In this document: piece after piece, positions 46,901 to 47,593 of the stretch
Layout of the letters: every line of letters begins with the position of its first letter
Numbering within the stretch: the stretch's first letter is position 1
DNA from: a virus
Length of the DNA: 47,593 nt
Reading direction: 5' to 3' (one strand)
Virus record (IMG/VR): IMGVR_UViG_3300005253_000686
Span: 1-47,593 of that record
The notes under the pieces: generated by a model
Database searches by the model: none
What the model saw: the letters and a program-made list of their open reading frames with translations, nothing else
What the model was told of the DNA's origin: nothing
Translations under genes and position numbers: made by a program

Positions 46901-47593
46901 CTAATTCTGTTTGATATGCTCCAAATTCTCCTTTAACCGGAGTTCCTACAGCAGTTCCTCGTAAAGCCCTAAGTGCAGGAAGTTCATCTAATAATTTCTC
47001 AGGAATGAAAGTTTCAGCTTCTTGACGAGTTTGAAATGCCTTTTGTCCCGCCTGTTTAGCCTTTACCACCCTTTCAAATTCTTGAGTAGATATTTCAACC
47101 TTACCAGTTTTAGTAGTTTTCTCTATTTTGCCATCAGAAAACACTTGATAACGCGCCTTGCGAGTTTTGAACTCTTGCGTTACCGTAGGTTTCGCATCCG
47201 ATTGGACTAATTTAACCTCTGTGGGCGTTTCTTTCACTTTTGGGGTATCTACCCCTAATCCTGCTTTTTCGAGTCCTTCGTTGATTTTTTGGACGAATTT
47301 AGATTCTTGGAATTCTGCTGATTCTTGTATCTTTTCTCTGCCTTCTATTGGTTTTATAAACAATTCTTCATATTCTTTAGGATGAGTCTTTTTAAATTCT
47401 ACTGCCTGTTTAAATGTCTCATTGACTATACTTTCAGGATTTTTAATACCTTCTGACTCTAATTTTTTGATTAAGAATTCTCTCGAAGCCTTAACTCTCT
47501 CAGGTTTTTTACCGCCAATATCAAATATTCCGTGTAATGCTACTAATAAAGCACCATTGATTATAGCATCTTCATTTGAACTATCCCCCATTT
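43965..47593 (-). CDS. Giant internal virion / DNA-ejection protein, main part (starts at 850 across the join)
   Basis: Open to the window end and continuous with the 1-850 frame; the ATG at 47591 is internal (codon 247 of about 1,454). After a Glu/Lys-rich segment (ATPase motifs absent) comes a helical region with PLPQKTPELHGGLPIHKLIPRKLR, then NVPTVVRNIVSNIFQNNMRGRALGK and HIIPFGTYQYKIAPLIYESLMKRPW near the C-terminus. The latter resembles the large-polyvalent-protein-associated domain LPD38 found in giant ejection proteins. No lysozyme motif is visible. Probably ejected with DNA to form the envelope channel. Stop at 43965. Confidence 0.82.
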   Translation of the reverse strand, partial: MGDSSNEDAIINGALLVALHGIFDIGGKKPERVKASREFLIKKLESEGIKNPESIVNETFKQAVEFKKTHPKEYEELFIKPIEGREKIQESAEFQESKFVQKINEGLEKAGLGVDTPKVKETPTEVKLVQSDAKPTVTQEFKTRKARYQVFSDGKIEKTTKTGKVEISTQEFERVVKAKQAGQKAFQTRQEAETFIPEKLLDELPALRALRGTAVGTPVKGEFGAYQTELEGVKIGKSPIGAKDIFDRKAPENYDTIPLSRIEEIDPVLASKVRTETGEVDFDKLLNEAQREVQSVTEGKFEGTPEMREVQARLREEEEFNDRLFNENKELQEEIKLLKEKDVEEELFKDIDNLAKEEQVEQSKRDIKEPVEADATGEKVRLSGVFEKESTREFEAKQGLSPTKEASVDPKTIQEGKSKPVNDGIKEVGNKFKHENYKENPYEAGTFEWNQWNEAWDNYQPLPQKTPELHGGLPIHKLIPRKLRTKIETFFAPFSRTPESKELLEKRGRMFGFVDRSEGFIGKINKKLDKFDADTKKDIFRYLDGQLDLSDLPKGAQRPAKSIQQRTITIGKMLVKRGILSQETVDKLEGKYIHYMYAKHILGEKAIVGIRPSGRLDLSYTKERNPDMTPEQREALGLIEDASIAVPAGMGKALVDIGKFDYMKAIAENPKWVWEPSLVRVGGVEQLGTVGEPSTFKGGKKMGIGKLVEEVKTFSKMVKKFPENEAMKNRHAELKSALDKARVDTKNAPADFVQLPTTKGYGDLAGAYVRKSIADDLLPLTSSVVGGRGDLFGALAKIEQQGVALHKMGKVALNVPTVVRNIVSNIFQNNMRGRALGKIPGDIVKGAKSMLNKDKHFVEAKKLGLFRTNWSVTEIKDVINEFSGITLGKWGKFYTAVSNVAKYYGRIDDIAKHTIYVQLRGKGVPIGEAVVEAQKWGMDYSLGSRSIKELRRHIIPFGTYQYKIAPLIYESLMKRPWVIGKYLTIPFLAKEAAQSLNDISQEDWKKLKAQLPDYVKNNRSYMVIPHKNEQGQWQFINLEYYFPWGNWFAIFKDLSKGDWAELAKDSGVGNPFLDLFVALKTNKDTFTKRQIINPVDTPSKQWLSAFEYMFFKFAPSALSRYGALGYTVRIGNEDKWGRTITPLQAIGRWFGWNVITISKSQSKAIRKAKLTELSKEYNRIKSDPSIPMRYKKKVKNQYLAMRKELLGK
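47480..47593. repeat. Terminal redundancy, copy 2
   Basis: Same 114 bases as 1-114, with A at 47494 where the other copy has C. It gives Val in the ejection protein instead of Gly. Confidence 0.9.

Overview
This 47.6 kb window is an essentially complete, circularly closed genome of a tailed phage (Caudoviricetes). The first and last 114 bases are the same sequence with one mismatch, so the unique length is about 47,479 bp, and one 1,454-residue virion gene runs across the join. A portal, scaffold, HK97-type coat, large terminase, nozzle-like protein and very large ejection-type protein, with no sheath, tube or tape measure, point to a short-tailed (podovirus-like) virion. DNA is AT-rich. Signal peptides of the 'LLLIGSLFAQ' / 'LISLSFAQ' type resemble those of Bacteroidota and relatives (FCB group), so such a host is my inference. 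I saw no integrase, DNA polymerase, RNA polymerase, tRNA or CRISPR array.

Layout. (1) 18.0 kb leftwards through 1, across the join, to 39.75 kb is one long late unit on the minus strand. It starts at a sigma70-like promoter (17997-18026) lying over a cluster of GTATAC sites. It encodes portal, scaffold, coat protein, adaptor, a repeat-rich structural protein, two proteins with signal peptides (a fibre and a beta-propeller), a lysis group (small membrane peptide, holin candidate, M15 endolysin, membrane coiled-coil protein), nozzle with three C1q-like domains, ejection proteins, a surface protein and a beta-helix tail fibre. It ends at a UUCG-loop terminator (39706-39737). (2) 24.7 to 18.2 kb, minus strand: an HNH homing endonuclease, small genes, a terminase small-subunit candidate, a GroES-like co-chaperonin, terL and an MT-A70 adenine methyltransferase, ending at a terminator (18036-18071). 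(3) 24.74-25.65 kb: about 0.9 kb without genes, with a three-way-junction RNA candidate and short repeats that could be an origin. (4) 25.65-28.68 kb, plus strand: a strong promoter, then about ten small orphan genes, a GIY-YIG endonuclease and a terminal HTH regulator; the layout resembles an early or counter-defence operon. (5) 39.7 to 28.7 kb, minus strand: an HTH regulator with its own promoter, a structured leader RNA, small genes, then recombination and replication genes (ERF annealing protein, YqaJ/lambda-type exonuclease, SbcC/RecF-like ATPase, YopX, NinG, a DnaD-like Lin1244-type protein) interrupted by homing endonucleases.

Most unusual: two homing endonucleases of different families, on opposite strands, share one structured 5' leader (9-bp closing helix with a compensatory A-U/G-C change, then a 7-T run and a Shine-Dalgarno). 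There are further structured RNA candidates at 39405-39479, 24867-24968 and 13675-13707, Sec-type signal peptides on late virion-module proteins, and a likely AUA-initiated gene at 34663-34854.
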